40,104 nucleotides of DNA from Gammaproteobacteria bacterium. Lineage in GTDB: Bacteria > Pseudomonadota > Gammaproteobacteria > Pseudomonadales > Azotimanducaceae. Numbering within the stretch: the first letter of the stretch is position 1; each line of letters opens with the position of its first letter. Positions 15,870 to 24,565 of the stretch are shown one piece after another. The position numbers and the translations under genes are program-made. Location: positions 1 to 40,104 of the forward strand of contig JAHEEG010000295.1 in NCBI GenBank assembly GCA_024640825.1. The letters are read 5' to 3'. A model generated the notes under the pieces. It searched no databases. It saw only the letters and a program-made list of their open reading frames with translations, and had not been told where the DNA came from.

Positions 15870-16952
15870 CTATTTGCGAACTTCGTAGTAGTTATTCATC
15901 GGGTTGTCGAAATCCAGACGTCGGAAGCGCCCGAATCCAGCTTTCCCCGTCATTTCCCGGGCCACCTCCTCGTTGAAACCCAACGTACCCAGGCCCGCGC
16001 CATCGGCTGTTGAAAGAGAGCTGGACATGCAGACCATGATGGAAAAGCCGTACAGCAGACCTGCGAGCGGATGTTCCTCCAGGTTGCGCTGAAAGCTGGG
16101 AAAACTGCGGATATCCTCGCAGAGAAAAGTCCCATCTTCTTTCAGAGCTTGAAAGATAGCGTTCAAGAGGGGCTGCGGATGCGCGGCATCGTGAATCACG
16201 TCGAAGGTGGTGATGAGGTCGAAGGTGGGCTCCGCGGGCATCATTTCGTCCAGCGGGTTTACGAAACGGAGGTTGGGTACATCCACCGTGCCAAGATGGT
16301 TACGCGCCCGGGTCAGCGCGTGCTCGCTGATGTCGTAGCCGATGAACTCAGACTCGGGAAAAGTCTCCGCCATGGCCAAAGTCGCGACGCCGGCACCGCA
16401 CCCCACATCTGCGACGCGGGCGCCGCGCTGCAGTTTCTCGACGACGCCGTCGAGCAGGGGCAGCACCTTGGGTACCAGTGCATGCTCGTTGAAGTAGCGG
16501 CTCATGCGTTCGATGCCGCTGGCGCACCCGGGCCCGTGATCGTCGTAGGTGAAGCCGAGCCCAGACCGGAAGCTGTCTACCAGGCCGGGCAGCGAGTTGA
16601 AGCTGACGGTAGCGCTTTCGAACCCGCCGCCAAAATAAGCCGGATGCTGAGTATCCAGCATCACGGCCACGGCCTCGGGCGACAGGTAGAAACGATCGGC
16701 CTCGGGGTCGTACTCGATTTGCTGCATACACGCCTGATGGCGCAGCCACTCGCGCAGCCAGCGCTCGTTCAGCCCCGTGTGATCTGCCAGCTCCTGGCTG
16801 GACGCGATGCGCAGATCATGCAGCGCCTGAAACAGACCCAGCTGGTCCCCGAGCGAGCTGATGGCGCAGTTGAGGCCGGCGGCAATGCCTCCGGTAACCC
16901 GCTGCAGATACTGATCCAGAGCGTCTTTGTCGATCTCGGTACGCGGCGTCAT
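15870..16952 (-). CDS. SAM-dependent methyltransferase with N-terminal winged helix
   Basis: 360 residues. The N-terminal 100 residues form a winged-helix dimerisation domain (SSQELADHTGLNERWLREWLRHQAC). The class I fold follows, with motif I VADVGCGAGVATLAMAE and motif II FIGYDISEHALTRAR, then FDLITTFDVIHDAAHP and DGTFLCEDI. This layout matches Rv2258c-like and small-molecule O/N-methyltransferases. The acceptor is unknown. It is the first gene of a tight pair with the LLM oxidoreductase. A run of G before the ATG serves as ribosome site. Confidence 0.93.
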   Translation of the reverse strand: MTPRTEIDKDALDQYLQRVTGGIAAGLNCAISSLGDQLGLFQALHDLRIASSQELADHTGLNERWLREWLRHQACMQQIEYDPEADRFYLSPEAVAVMLDTQHPAYFGGGFESATVSFNSLPGLVDSFRSGLGFTYDDHGPGCASGIERMSRYFNEHALVPKVLPLLDGVVEKLQRGARVADVGCGAGVATLAMAETFPESEFIGYDISEHALTRARNHLGTVDVPNLRFVNPLDEMMPAEPTFDLITTFDVIHDAAHPQPLLNAIFQALKEDGTFLCEDIRSFPSFQRNLEEHPLAGLLYGFSIMVCMSSSLSTADGAGLGTLGFNEEVAREMTGKAGFGRFRRLDFDNPMNNYYEVRK

Positions 16953-17015
16953 CTGTTCCCCCCTGACTTACCGAACAAGCCGAAGGTCGATGCTAACCTG
17001 CCGCGTCGCCTCGCA

Positions 17016-18308
17016 CTAGGCGCCTCCGCTGATGGTCTCCAGCTCCCGAAGTCGGGTTTCGGGAAACAGCAGCAGAAGCAGGCCGGCGACGAGCGAGGCC
17101 AGGGAAATGAGGGGTATGAGCGCTACCAGGTCTCCATCCCGCTGTTGCAGCAGGCCCAGAACCGCAAGCCCGGCGGCCGCGCCCAGGGTTTCCATCAGCG
17201 CGAGCAGGCCTGTAGAGGTGCCGCGATGAGCGGTAGGAAACAGCTCCGAAGATAAGGCCCGGATAATGACGTTGCCACCCATGAGCATAAAGATCAGAAG
17301 CCCCCACAACATAGTCAGAGACCAGCCCGGGCCGTTGTAGAACATCCAGGCAGCGGCGGGAAACAGCGCCAGAAACACGAACCCCACCCAGCGCCGCCCC
17401 ACCCGGTCCGCCAGCCTGCCTGCGACAACGTTGCCGACGATGCCCACGGCGCCGGCGGCAACCACCATCAGCGCCAGTTGGTAGGGGGCCCAGCCGTGGT
17501 ACTGCAGCACGAAGTAGCCGGTAAAGCTGATGACGACCACATGCCCCAGGGAAGCAACGCCCGCCACCAGGGCCATGCCCGCAGCCCGCGACGGGTGCGT
17601 GCGTGCAAACCCGACCAGTGGCGCCCACCAGCGTCCCACACGTCCGGCGTTCACCAGCTGGTGCTTGGTAAAACGCGCCGTTTCCTGAATGTTGCGGCGG
17701 AAAACGGGCAGCAGCAGCAGGGGGACCACTCCAAACGCGTATAGAGTTCGCCAACCATAGGGAAGCTGCTCGATGGCGCCGAACAGGGCTGCGCCCATCC
17801 CATGACCAACCGCGGATACGGCAGCCAGCATGCCGATACCCCAGCCCCGGGCGGTGGCCGGCAGTTCCTCGGCAACGATGACGACCGATACCGCAGAGGC
17901 GGTCAGCACGAAAGTTCTGGTCAACATCTGGCAGGCGACGAACTGCGTTGCCGTCTGGCTGAGACCGGTGAGCAGCGTGCCCAGGCTCATGCCGATGAGG
18001 GAGGCGAGAAACAGCCGTCGCCGGCCAAGCCGGTCAACAAAGGGAATGACGAAAAAAGCCGGCAGCGCTCCCAGACGGATCATCATCTGAAAGTAGCCTA
18101 GATCGGTTTCGGCGATGCCGAGGTCTTCTTTGATGAACTTCAGCGCGTTGCTGAGCAGAGAAGTGTCGTAGTGCTCGAAGAAAAGGGCAAAAGAAACGAA
18201 ACCCAGCACTTTCAGCGCGCGGTGGTCCACCGAGTCGGGCACGCGGCCCAGAACGTGCGGCGGAATCCACCAGGGATTTCGTCCCCACCATCCCCCGCCA
18301 TCAGGCAT
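17016..18308 (-). CDS. MFS transporter (sugar/aromatic-acid symporter type)
   Basis: 430 residues with about 12 membrane segments. The TM2-3 loop DRLGRRRLFLASL is the MFS motif A, repeated in the second half as GRLADRVGRRWVG. FEHYDTSLLSNAL in TM1 is typical of the sugar-porter/aromatic-acid-symporter side of the family. Substrate unknown. The ATG at 18308 lies within a 13-bp tandem array and lacks a clear ribosome site, so the real start may be slightly downstream, before HRALKVLGFVSF. The 24-residue Gly/Trp-rich stretch ahead of that looks unlike a normal N-terminus. It lies 44 bases after the patatin gene. Confidence 0.92.
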   Translation of the reverse strand: MPDGGGWWGRNPWWIPPHVLGRVPDSVDHRALKVLGFVSFALFFEHYDTSLLSNALKFIKEDLGIAETDLGYFQMMIRLGALPAFFVIPFVDRLGRRRLFLASLIGMSLGTLLTGLSQTATQFVACQMLTRTFVLTASAVSVVIVAEELPATARGWGIGMLAAVSAVGHGMGAALFGAIEQLPYGWRTLYAFGVVPLLLLPVFRRNIQETARFTKHQLVNAGRVGRWWAPLVGFARTHPSRAAGMALVAGVASLGHVVVISFTGYFVLQYHGWAPYQLALMVVAAGAVGIVGNVVAGRLADRVGRRWVGFVFLALFPAAAWMFYNGPGWSLTMLWGLLIFMLMGGNVIIRALSSELFPTAHRGTSTGLLALMETLGAAAGLAVLGLLQQRDGDLVALIPLISLASLVAGLLLLLFPETRLRELETISGGA

Positions 18309-18365
18309 GAGCTTCAGGCATGAGCGTCAGGCATGAACGTCAGACACAGGAATCAGGCATTGTGA
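18301..18365. repeat. 13-bp tandem array joining patatin stop and MFS start
   Basis: Five 13-base units begin at 18301, 18314, 18327, 18340 and 18353. The first three read TCAGGCATGAGCT, TCAGGCATGAGCG and TCAGGCATGAACG; the last two are more diverged. Read on the minus strand, four units contain ATGCCTGA or a close variant. One supplies the patatin stop region and the last supplies the MFS start codon, with decoy ATG mini-ORFs between them. Confidence 0.9.
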
Positions 18366-19807
18366 TAAATCGGCAGCTCCTCCATACGGTCGAGAATAGC
18401 ATCCAGCGTGCGACTGACCATCGTGCAGTTGCGGATCATTTCGATTTTCGGCCAGGTGGCGGCTTCGCCTTCCGAGATCAGGTAGCGGATCTCCTCCTCG
18501 CTGAGAATAGAGAGCAGCTTGCGCGGATCCCAGAATCGCCTCCGGGGCAGGATATTGATATCCGCCGTGTAGTCCTGGGTGGCCACGCTGTACGCCATTC
18601 GCGTCACCATATTCAACGGGTACATACCCTGGGTCAGCTGCATCGCGAGCGGGAAGGTGGCACGCAGCCACTCCCGGGTAGCGTTCTGATTAATCTCGAA
18701 GAGCTTTGCAAAGAGATTGTCCTGGGCCTGGGTGTCCCGCATCGCCCAGATGATCACCGGGTTCGTCTGGCTGGTGATGAAGTGATTCACGCCGTAAAGC
18801 CGGGTCAGCCGACGGATGGGCAGGTCATCGGTGACCGACCCGTCCACCCACTGCCGGGACGGCACGTAAGGGCGGCGCTGACCCTGCGCATTCTTCGCTG
18901 CCAGCGTGACGGCAGGAAAGATGCCCGGTATGGCACAGGAGGCAAGCACGGCTTCCCGGATGTACACGTTGGGTGAGGTGACGGCGTTGAGCAGACGGGA
19001 ATGCTGGTACATTTCCCGCGGCGATACCGAAATGTTGATACGACGGCCGGTAAGCTCGAAGGCTTCCTGGAAGGTGATGTCCGGGATCTCGTGTTCTACG
19101 AACCCGCGCACCTCGGCAATGCCCATGCGCCGGTTGCCCTTCAGGAGCTCGATGCTGCCCTCGGCGACGTCCTCAAAAGTGCTGGCGAGGGTTTTCGCTT
19201 CAAAGGTATCGCGCAGGTTATCGTTGGTGCGGGTACCGATGATGGCGGCCATCATGGAGCCTGCGCTGGCGCCCGAGATGACGTTCGGAAGCAGCCCCTG
19301 CTCCAGCAGCGCTTTCAGCACGCCGAGATGGAACGGACCCAGAGCACCGCCGCCAGAGAGCATCAGCGCCGAGCGTCCGAAGCAGTGCCCGGCGCGGCGG
19401 AAAAAATCCAGCTTCTCGAGCCGCGGAATGGTGTCGTCATCCACCTCCGCCACCATGTCCAATGCCCCGGAAAGCTCTGTGATGTAATCGGTGACCAGAT
19501 CCTTGGTGCCGAACTTGGCCTTGCGGTACAGGGCGGAAGAACCGATGTTGCCCATGTTGCCGTGGATGCCTTCGTTCAGATAGAACAGCACCTCATGGGG
19601 GTCTCCGGAGGCCTTGACCTCCAGCAGCTCTTCCAGGCGTCGACGAATGACTTTGTGATCGTACCGTCTGGACTGATCCGCTCGGCGCCACCGTGCGCCG
19701 CCGCTTTTCTCATCATAAGCGAGCGCAGCCGCCTTCCACTCTTCATAGGTGTGGGCATCTTCCATGCGCGGTCGCTTGAGGACTCTGGGCTGGGCTTCCA
19801 TTTGCAT
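18353..19807 (-). CDS. Patatin-like phospholipase with DUF3336 N-terminus
   Basis: 484 residues. An N-terminal DUF3336-like helical part (HTYEEWKAAALAYDEKSGG, then HEVLFYLNEGIHGN) precedes a patatin domain. That domain has the oxyanion loop SGGGALGPFHLG, the nucleophile serine in GASAGS and the Asp of the catalytic dyad in WVDGSVTDDLP. This is the arrangement of TGL/SDP1-type triacylglycerol lipases and their bacterial relatives, so it probably hydrolyses neutral lipid or phospholipid. ATG 19807 is preferred; the frame can begin at an upstream GTG (19843). It opens the minus-strand run toward msrB. Confidence 0.94.
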   Translation of the reverse strand: MQMEAQPRVLKRPRMEDAHTYEEWKAAALAYDEKSGGARWRRADQSRRYDHKVIRRRLEELLEVKASGDPHEVLFYLNEGIHGNMGNIGSSALYRKAKFGTKDLVTDYITELSGALDMVAEVDDDTIPRLEKLDFFRRAGHCFGRSALMLSGGGALGPFHLGVLKALLEQGLLPNVISGASAGSMMAAIIGTRTNDNLRDTFEAKTLASTFEDVAEGSIELLKGNRRMGIAEVRGFVEHEIPDITFQEAFELTGRRINISVSPREMYQHSRLLNAVTSPNVYIREAVLASCAIPGIFPAVTLAAKNAQGQRRPYVPSRQWVDGSVTDDLPIRRLTRLYGVNHFITSQTNPVIIWAMRDTQAQDNLFAKLFEINQNATREWLRATFPLAMQLTQGMYPLNMVTRMAYSVATQDYTADINILPRRRFWDPRKLLSILSEEEIRYLISEGEAATWPKIEMIRNCTMVSRTLDAILDRMEELPIYHNA

Positions 19808-19987
19808 TTGGAACCTAATTCCTTCCCTTTTTGTGTGTTGCACAATTTATCCGATCTCTCTGCGAATTCCTAGCAGGAGCATGTAACCCGCGATCAACCC
19901 TCGGTTAACTCTCAACAGGGGGTTTTGTGGTCACGGCCCCCAGCGCTTACCCTTGCGTTTTCACGCTCTGCAGGGAGTCACACGGCT

Positions 19988-20941
19988 ATGACGCTGATAC
20001 ACACCTTTGCCGGCAACCCCATCGATCGGGCAGACGCCCAGCGTCGGGATGCCCAATGGCTGGCGGACGCAGCGAACAATCCGCAAAGCCGCCTGCTGCC
20101 ATTCTCGCAACTCAACGTGCTCCTGCGCCACGGGCCTGGCTTGGACCTGGATTCGGGCCCGGAACTGGGTTGGCTGAGCCAGCAGGACGTTGCCCGGCTG
20201 GAAATCGAGCAGCCGCCGATATTTCTTGGTGTTCTCCAGGGTGAGGCTGCGTTCGCCATCGACATCTCCGAGCTGGGCGACCCCATTCACGAGCTCAACC
20301 TGGACGAAAGCTGGCGATTCGAGGACTGTCGGATGGCGGCCATGCGGCTTGATACCCCTCAGACCGGGATCGTTGCACAGGCTCGAGCCCAGCTGAACTG
20401 GCATCGCACCCACCGTTTCTGCAGCCAGTGCGGCGCCGCTACGGAGCAGGATCGCGGCGGCCACGTCCGCCGCTGCAGCACCTGCCGGGCGGAGCACTTC
20501 CCCCGTACCGACCCGGTCGCCATCATGCTGATCGTCGACGGCGAACGCTGCCTGCTGGGTCAGTCAGCGGGGCGGCTCGCCCGCACCGGCATGTATTCCG
20601 CCCTGGCCGGTTTCATAGATCAGGGCGAATCCATCGAGGAGGCCGTTCGCCGGGAGGTCATGGAGGAAGCCGGCGTGAAGGTCGGCAAAGTGCACTATCA
20701 CTCTTCTCAACCCTGGCCATTTCCGTCGTCGCTCATGATCGGCTGCCACGGCGAGGCGCTGAGCACACACATCGAGATCGACACCAACGAGATGGCGGAC
20801 GTGAGATGGTTCAGCCGAGAGGAGGTTAGGCTCGCGCTACGCGAAGAGAATCCCAACCTGCGGGTACCCGGAGCCATTGCAATCGCTCATCACCTGATCC
20901 GGGCGTGGGTCGACAGCGAAGGAATCCTGATCTCTGGATGA
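19988..20941 (+). CDS. nudC: NAD(+)/NADH diphosphatase NudC
   Basis: 317 residues. The enzyme cleaves NADH and de-caps NAD-RNA. A zinc ribbon uses C145/C148 and C163/C166. The Nudix box lies at about 208-230 (GFIDQGESIEEAVRREVMEEAG), followed by the NudC-specific SQPWPFPSS array (240-248). The N-terminal domain is complete. ATG 19988 follows GGGAG at about 10 bases; the frame upstream to 19925 has no support. It is divergent from the patatin gene and followed by a short convergent gap. Confidence 0.97.
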   Translation: MTLIHTFAGNPIDRADAQRRDAQWLADAANNPQSRLLPFSQLNVLLRHGPGLDLDSGPELGWLSQQDVARLEIEQPPIFLGVLQGEAAFAIDISELGDPIHELNLDESWRFEDCRMAAMRLDTPQTGIVAQARAQLNWHRTHRFCSQCGAATEQDRGGHVRRCSTCRAEHFPRTDPVAIMLIVDGERCLLGQSAGRLARTGMYSALAGFIDQGESIEEAVRREVMEEAGVKVGKVHYHSSQPWPFPSSLMIGCHGEALSTHIEIDTNEMADVRWFSREEVRLALREENPNLRVPGAIAIAHHLIRAWVDSEGILISG

Positions 20942-21006
20942 CGTTCTTCCAGCGCGCGGTGTCCGGCTTGAGCAACGCGCCTGAGCCCGATCCCTAGCAC
21001 GCGGAC

Positions 21007-21315
21007 TCACTCATCCGGCCCGCCGAACAGAGCTTCCAGTTTGGCGCGGGCGGCCGCCTGCGAGTCCCCGGCAGTTTCAGCGTGCGCACCGCCTCGAGGG
21101 CTGAACCACTCGCAGAAATTCGCGTTTTCCTTGTTTGTCGGAGGCTCCGCTCGATCTTCCGTACACCGGGCGCTCGAAGCCTCGTCGAAATAGCGGCACA
21201 GGCGGCAGCAGTGCAGCGCTTCGAAGCACTGCTGGCAATGCTCGTGCCGGCTGATGGGCTGAGGCACACCGTCGAGGGCCGCGCCACAGTTCCAGCAGAC
21301 TAATGGTGCTGACAT
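21007..21315 (-). CDS. Cysteine-rich zinc-ribbon-like small protein
   Basis: 102 residues. The first 75 hold ten cysteines: CWNC, HEHCQQC, HCCRLC, ARC and FCEW. These pairs would bind one or two zinc ions. A short Ala-rich helical tail (GDSQAAARAKLEALFGG) follows. Small proteins of this kind are found as hypotheticals in marine gammaproteobacteria; the function is unknown. ATG 21315 marks the start of the Cys pattern; the frame upstream to 21438 is not supported. It is divergent from the POT transporter with about 98 bases between starts. Confidence 0.78.
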   Translation of the reverse strand: MSAPLVCWNCGAALDGVPQPISRHEHCQQCFEALHCCRLCRYFDEASSARCTEDRAEPPTNKENANFCEWFSPRGGAHAETAGDSQAAARAKLEALFGGPDE

Positions 21316-21413
21316 GTCGATCTCCCTGAGCGACGAGCGGCTGACGCGTCGCTGGACAAGCCGGGCTCCCGACATCATATCAGCTGGTCCGACTCCCGCC
21401 ATGGCAACCACGG

Positions 21414-22913
21414 GTGCTACGCTGGGGATCATCAGCAAATGCCTGGAGCAGGTTTCTGAAACAGCCGACCGGTATCTGGGTTCTCTTCATCAGCGAAATG
21501 TGGGAACGCTTCAGCTACTACGGCATGCGCGCCCTGCTGGTCCTGTACCTGATCTCCGCCACCGACGCTGAGCGCCCCGACGGCAACCCGAACCTCAATC
21601 CAGGCTTCGGCTGGTCCGAGGATTCCGCTTATCTGCTGTATGGCGTCTATACCTGGGCCGTTTATCTGACACCCATCTTCGGCGGCCTGCTGGCCGACCG
21701 GCTGCTGGGTACCCATCGCTCCCTGCTCGTTGGCGGCTGGATCATTGCCAGCGGCCACCTGACGCTGGCAGCGACCGCCCTGTTCGGCATCACGCCGGGG
21801 GCAGCCGTGAGCCTGCAGACAAGCCCCGGGGCGCTGCTGTGCTTTGTCGGCGGCCTGACGCTCATCGTAATCGGCACCGGGTTCTTCAAGCCCTGTGCCA
21901 CGGTGATGGTGGGACAGCTCTACTCGGCTGACGACCCGAGAAGAGACGCTGGCTTCACCCTTTTCTACATGGGCATCAACGTGGGCGCCGTGCTTGCGCC
22001 GCTGGTTGCAGGCACCCTGGGCGAGATACTGGGCTGGCACTGGGGCTTCGGCGCCGCCGCCGTGGGCATGATTCTGGGCATCGTCGTCTATCAGTTACTG
22101 CGGCCGAAGTATCTTTCCGGCATCGGCGACCCGCCGCGGCAGTGCGCTTCTGACACCCGTGCGGACGCAGCGAACAAAGGCCCTCCAGCCAGGCTGACTA
22201 TCGTGCAATGGCAGCGCATCGGCGTCATCCTGATTCTGGCATTCGTCGGCAACATCGCCTTCTGGACAGCGTTCGAACAGGCCGGCAGCTCCATGAACGT
22301 GTTCGCCGCCCAGAGTACGGACCGCACCGTCTGGGGCCTGTTGAGCGAGCCGTTTCCAGCCACCTGGTACCAGTCGGTAAACCCGACCGCCGTTATCATT
22401 TTCGCGCCGCTGTTCGCGTGGCTCTGGGTCTGGCTGGCCCGCCGCGACCTGGACCCCTCGATACCGACAAAATTCGCGTTAGGACTGTGGCTGCTGGGGC
22501 TGGCGTTCATCGCCATGGTGTTCGGTGCTGCGAGCGCTGACGACGGCGGTCTGGCCGGACCCCACTGGCTCCTCATTACCTATATCGTCTACACATGGGG
22601 TGAGCTTTGCCTGTCACCAGTCGGCCTCGCCATGGTGACTCGGCTGGCCCCCGTCCATCTGCAGTCCATGATGATGGGGCTGTGGTTTTTCTCGTTCTCG
22701 TTGTCGAACCTGCTGGCCGGACTGGTCGCCCGCTTCTCAACAAAGCTGGAAACCGGACAGTGGACTTTCATCGTCGAAGGGCTGTCGGGATTCTATATGC
22801 TGCTGGTTGTGGTTCCGATCGCGGTGGGTTGCCTCATCCTTGCCATGTCCCCGCTGCTAAGCCGCTGGATGCACGTTCGGCGATTTGAACCTGGCCCAGC
22901 GGGACAAACCTGA
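21414..22913 (+). CDS. POT/PTR2-family proton-coupled oligopeptide transporter
   Basis: 499 residues with about 14 membrane segments. It carries the proton-coupling ExxER motif in EMWERFSYYGMRALLVLY and the PTR2 signature FTLFYMGINVGAVLAPL. FEQAGSSMNVFA in TM7 is typical of di/tripeptide permeases. It imports di- and tripeptides with protons. The start is uncertain: GTG 21414 is the longest form, without a clear ribosome site. An in-register ATG occurs only inside TM1, so GTG is the best choice. Confidence 0.94.
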   Translation: MLRWGSSANAWSRFLKQPTGIWVLFISEMWERFSYYGMRALLVLYLISATDAERPDGNPNLNPGFGWSEDSAYLLYGVYTWAVYLTPIFGGLLADRLLGTHRSLLVGGWIIASGHLTLAATALFGITPGAAVSLQTSPGALLCFVGGLTLIVIGTGFFKPCATVMVGQLYSADDPRRDAGFTLFYMGINVGAVLAPLVAGTLGEILGWHWGFGAAAVGMILGIVVYQLLRPKYLSGIGDPPRQCASDTRADAANKGPPARLTIVQWQRIGVILILAFVGNIAFWTAFEQAGSSMNVFAAQSTDRTVWGLLSEPFPATWYQSVNPTAVIIFAPLFAWLWVWLARRDLDPSIPTKFALGLWLLGLAFIAMVFGAASADDGGLAGPHWLLITYIVYTWGELCLSPVGLAMVTRLAPVHLQSMMMGLWFFSFSLSNLLAGLVARFSTKLETGQWTFIVEGLSGFYMLLVVVPIAVGCLILAMSPLLSRWMHVRRFEPGPAGQT

Positions 22914-23109
22914 GGTTGGAATGACGGTCCGTGGGAATAAGGATGTTCTTGGCTTTTGCCTCGCCGCAGACCAAGCCATCGGCTCGAACGGTAAGGGTCT
23001 GATCATGATCAACAATTCCTTCCACGCGACCCATGATCAGCAGACCCTCGAGAGCGACCCACGTCCGCGCCCAGAAACGACGCACGAAATTGTTACCGCG
23101 CCTCCACAA
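22834..23109 (-). pseudogene. Bactofilin-like remnant
   Basis: On the minus strand, LLIMGRVEGIVDHDQTLTV and then RADGLVCGEAKAKNILI match the repeating beta-strand pattern of bactofilins (family form about: LxIxGRVEGxIxxxxxxLxVxxxGxVxAxIxAKxVxV). VQIAERAS further on matches a later rung. The rungs between are disrupted (PTDRHSNLRFVPLG). The part before ALEG does not align, while a +1 frame (AVTISCVVSGRGR) looks more like the missing strand, so a frameshift is likely. There is no convincing start codon, and the last 80 bases overlap the POT gene 3' end. It is probably a decayed gene. Confidence 0.5.
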
Positions 23110-23421
23110 TCAGGCATGATCGCCTGCTTCATGCTCCAGCCGAGGTTGGGCTCGAATTTCAAACTTCGCTGAGCAGGGCTTTAAACGAAGCGCTCGAATA
23201 ACGATCGACCGATCGGAACGGGATCTCAAGCAATGCTCGATTCTTTCGCCACTATGGTCTTCGTCGCCGTGATCAGCATCTAACTGAAGCAGCACGAGAA
23301 GACCATTTGGCCTGACCCGGAGGTACCAGACACGGAAAAACGCTGACGCCACTTCCCATCCGGACGCCGACCCATCATATTGGCACCGAATCGACCATCG
23401 TTTCGAAGCCAGCAACTCGCA
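23110..23421. other. Intergenic stretch without recognisable gene
   Basis: About 310 bases between the bactofilin-like remnant and the permease gene. Short open frames on both strands have no recognisable domain or ribosome site. It may hold the MCE operon promoter, but I cannot pick out boxes with confidence. Confidence 0.5.
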
Positions 23422-24552
23422 ATGACCGCCGCCACGCTCACCTGCCGACGTTCCGACGATGACAGCCTTATCATTACGTTGTCGGGAGACTGGCTGCTGC
23501 GCGGCGACCTCCCAGGAATCGAGGCCGTGCTGCAGGAAATGAATCAGCCGGCGAAACCGTCATCAATCGACTTCGAAACCGCAGATCTCGGCGGCTGGGA
23601 TACGGGCCTGCTGACCACGCTAATAGCCGTACATCGAGGCGCGAATGATCGAGAAATCACCGTGCACGAGTCCGGCCTCCCCGAGGGGGCGCGCAGCCTG
23701 CTCGCCCTGGCCTTTGCCGTAAAGGAGCGCGAGGGTGCCCGTCGGGCACCGGTGAAATTGCCGTTGCTCGCTCGCGTCGGGCAGACCACCGGCGAAGCCC
23801 TGGTCAGCGCCCGCGAGCTGCTGACCTTCACCGGAGAACTGGTACTTTCTTCTTACCGCTTCGCAACCGGAACCGCCACATACCTGCGATCGGATCTTGC
23901 CCAGCACATTCAGGAGGCCGGTGCGGAGGCGCTGCCGATTACCACCCTGATCACTTTTCTGATCGGCATGATCTTCGCGTTCGTGGGCGTGATGCAGCTT
24001 CAGCAGTTCGGCGCGGGCATCTACACGGCCGACCTAGTGGCCATCGCCATGGTACGGGAAATGGCGCCGATCATGACGGCAATCCTGATGGCCGGCCGCA
24101 CCGGGGCTTCCTACGCGGCGCAGATCGGCACCATGAAGGTGAACGAGGAAATCGACGCTCTGACCACCTTGGGCCTGAACCCTATCGATTTTCTTGTCAC
24201 ACCCAGGGTGATCGCGCTGCTGCTGATGATGCCCCTGCTCAGCCTGTATGGCAGCGCCATGGGCATCCTCGGAGGTATGGGTGTGGGCCTGGTGATGCTG
24301 GACGTGGGTCTGATGCAGTATGTGCAGCAGACGGTCGAGGCCGTCGAGCAGACCGATCTGTGGAGCGGCCTCTTCAAATCGGTGGTATTCGGCGTCCTGG
24401 TGGCCATGGCCGGCTGTCAACAAGGTATGGCCTGCGGCGACAGCGCCCTGGCCGTGGGACAATCTACCACCAAGGCGGTGGTGATGGGTATCGTGCTCAT
24501 CGTCATCAGCGCATCCGTTCTGACCATCATCTACATCAACTTGGACATCTGA
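23422..24552 (+). CDS. MlaE-type lipid ABC permease with fused STAS domain
   Basis: 376 residues. The first 110 form a STAS-like domain (LTCRRSDDDSLIITLSGDWLLRG, DFETADLGGWDTGLLTTL), the role played by separate MlaB in E. coli. The rest is an MlaE permease: TYLRSDLAQHIQEAGAEALPITTLITFLIG, then VREMAPIMTAILMAGRTGASYAAQIGTMKVNEEIDAL (the conserved coupling region), TPRVIALLLMMPLLS and CQQGMACGDSALAVG. It forms the inner-membrane channel of an MCE system moving phospholipids or other hydrophobic molecules. ATG 23422 is preferred over an upstream TTG. First gene of a four-gene operon. Confidence 0.95.
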   Translation: MTAATLTCRRSDDDSLIITLSGDWLLRGDLPGIEAVLQEMNQPAKPSSIDFETADLGGWDTGLLTTLIAVHRGANDREITVHESGLPEGARSLLALAFAVKEREGARRAPVKLPLLARVGQTTGEALVSARELLTFTGELVLSSYRFATGTATYLRSDLAQHIQEAGAEALPITTLITFLIGMIFAFVGVMQLQQFGAGIYTADLVAIAMVREMAPIMTAILMAGRTGASYAAQIGTMKVNEEIDALTTLGLNPIDFLVTPRVIALLLMMPLLSLYGSAMGILGGMGVGLVMLDVGLMQYVQQTVEAVEQTDLWSGLFKSVVFGVLVAMAGCQQGMACGDSALAVGQSTTKAVVMGIVLIVISASVLTIIYINLDI

Positions 24553-24565
24553 TTGGATATCTGAA

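Noticed and set aside
22885-23172. 95-codon plus-strand open frame after the POT gene
   Set aside because: No recognisable features, and it lies opposite the bactofilin-like pattern.
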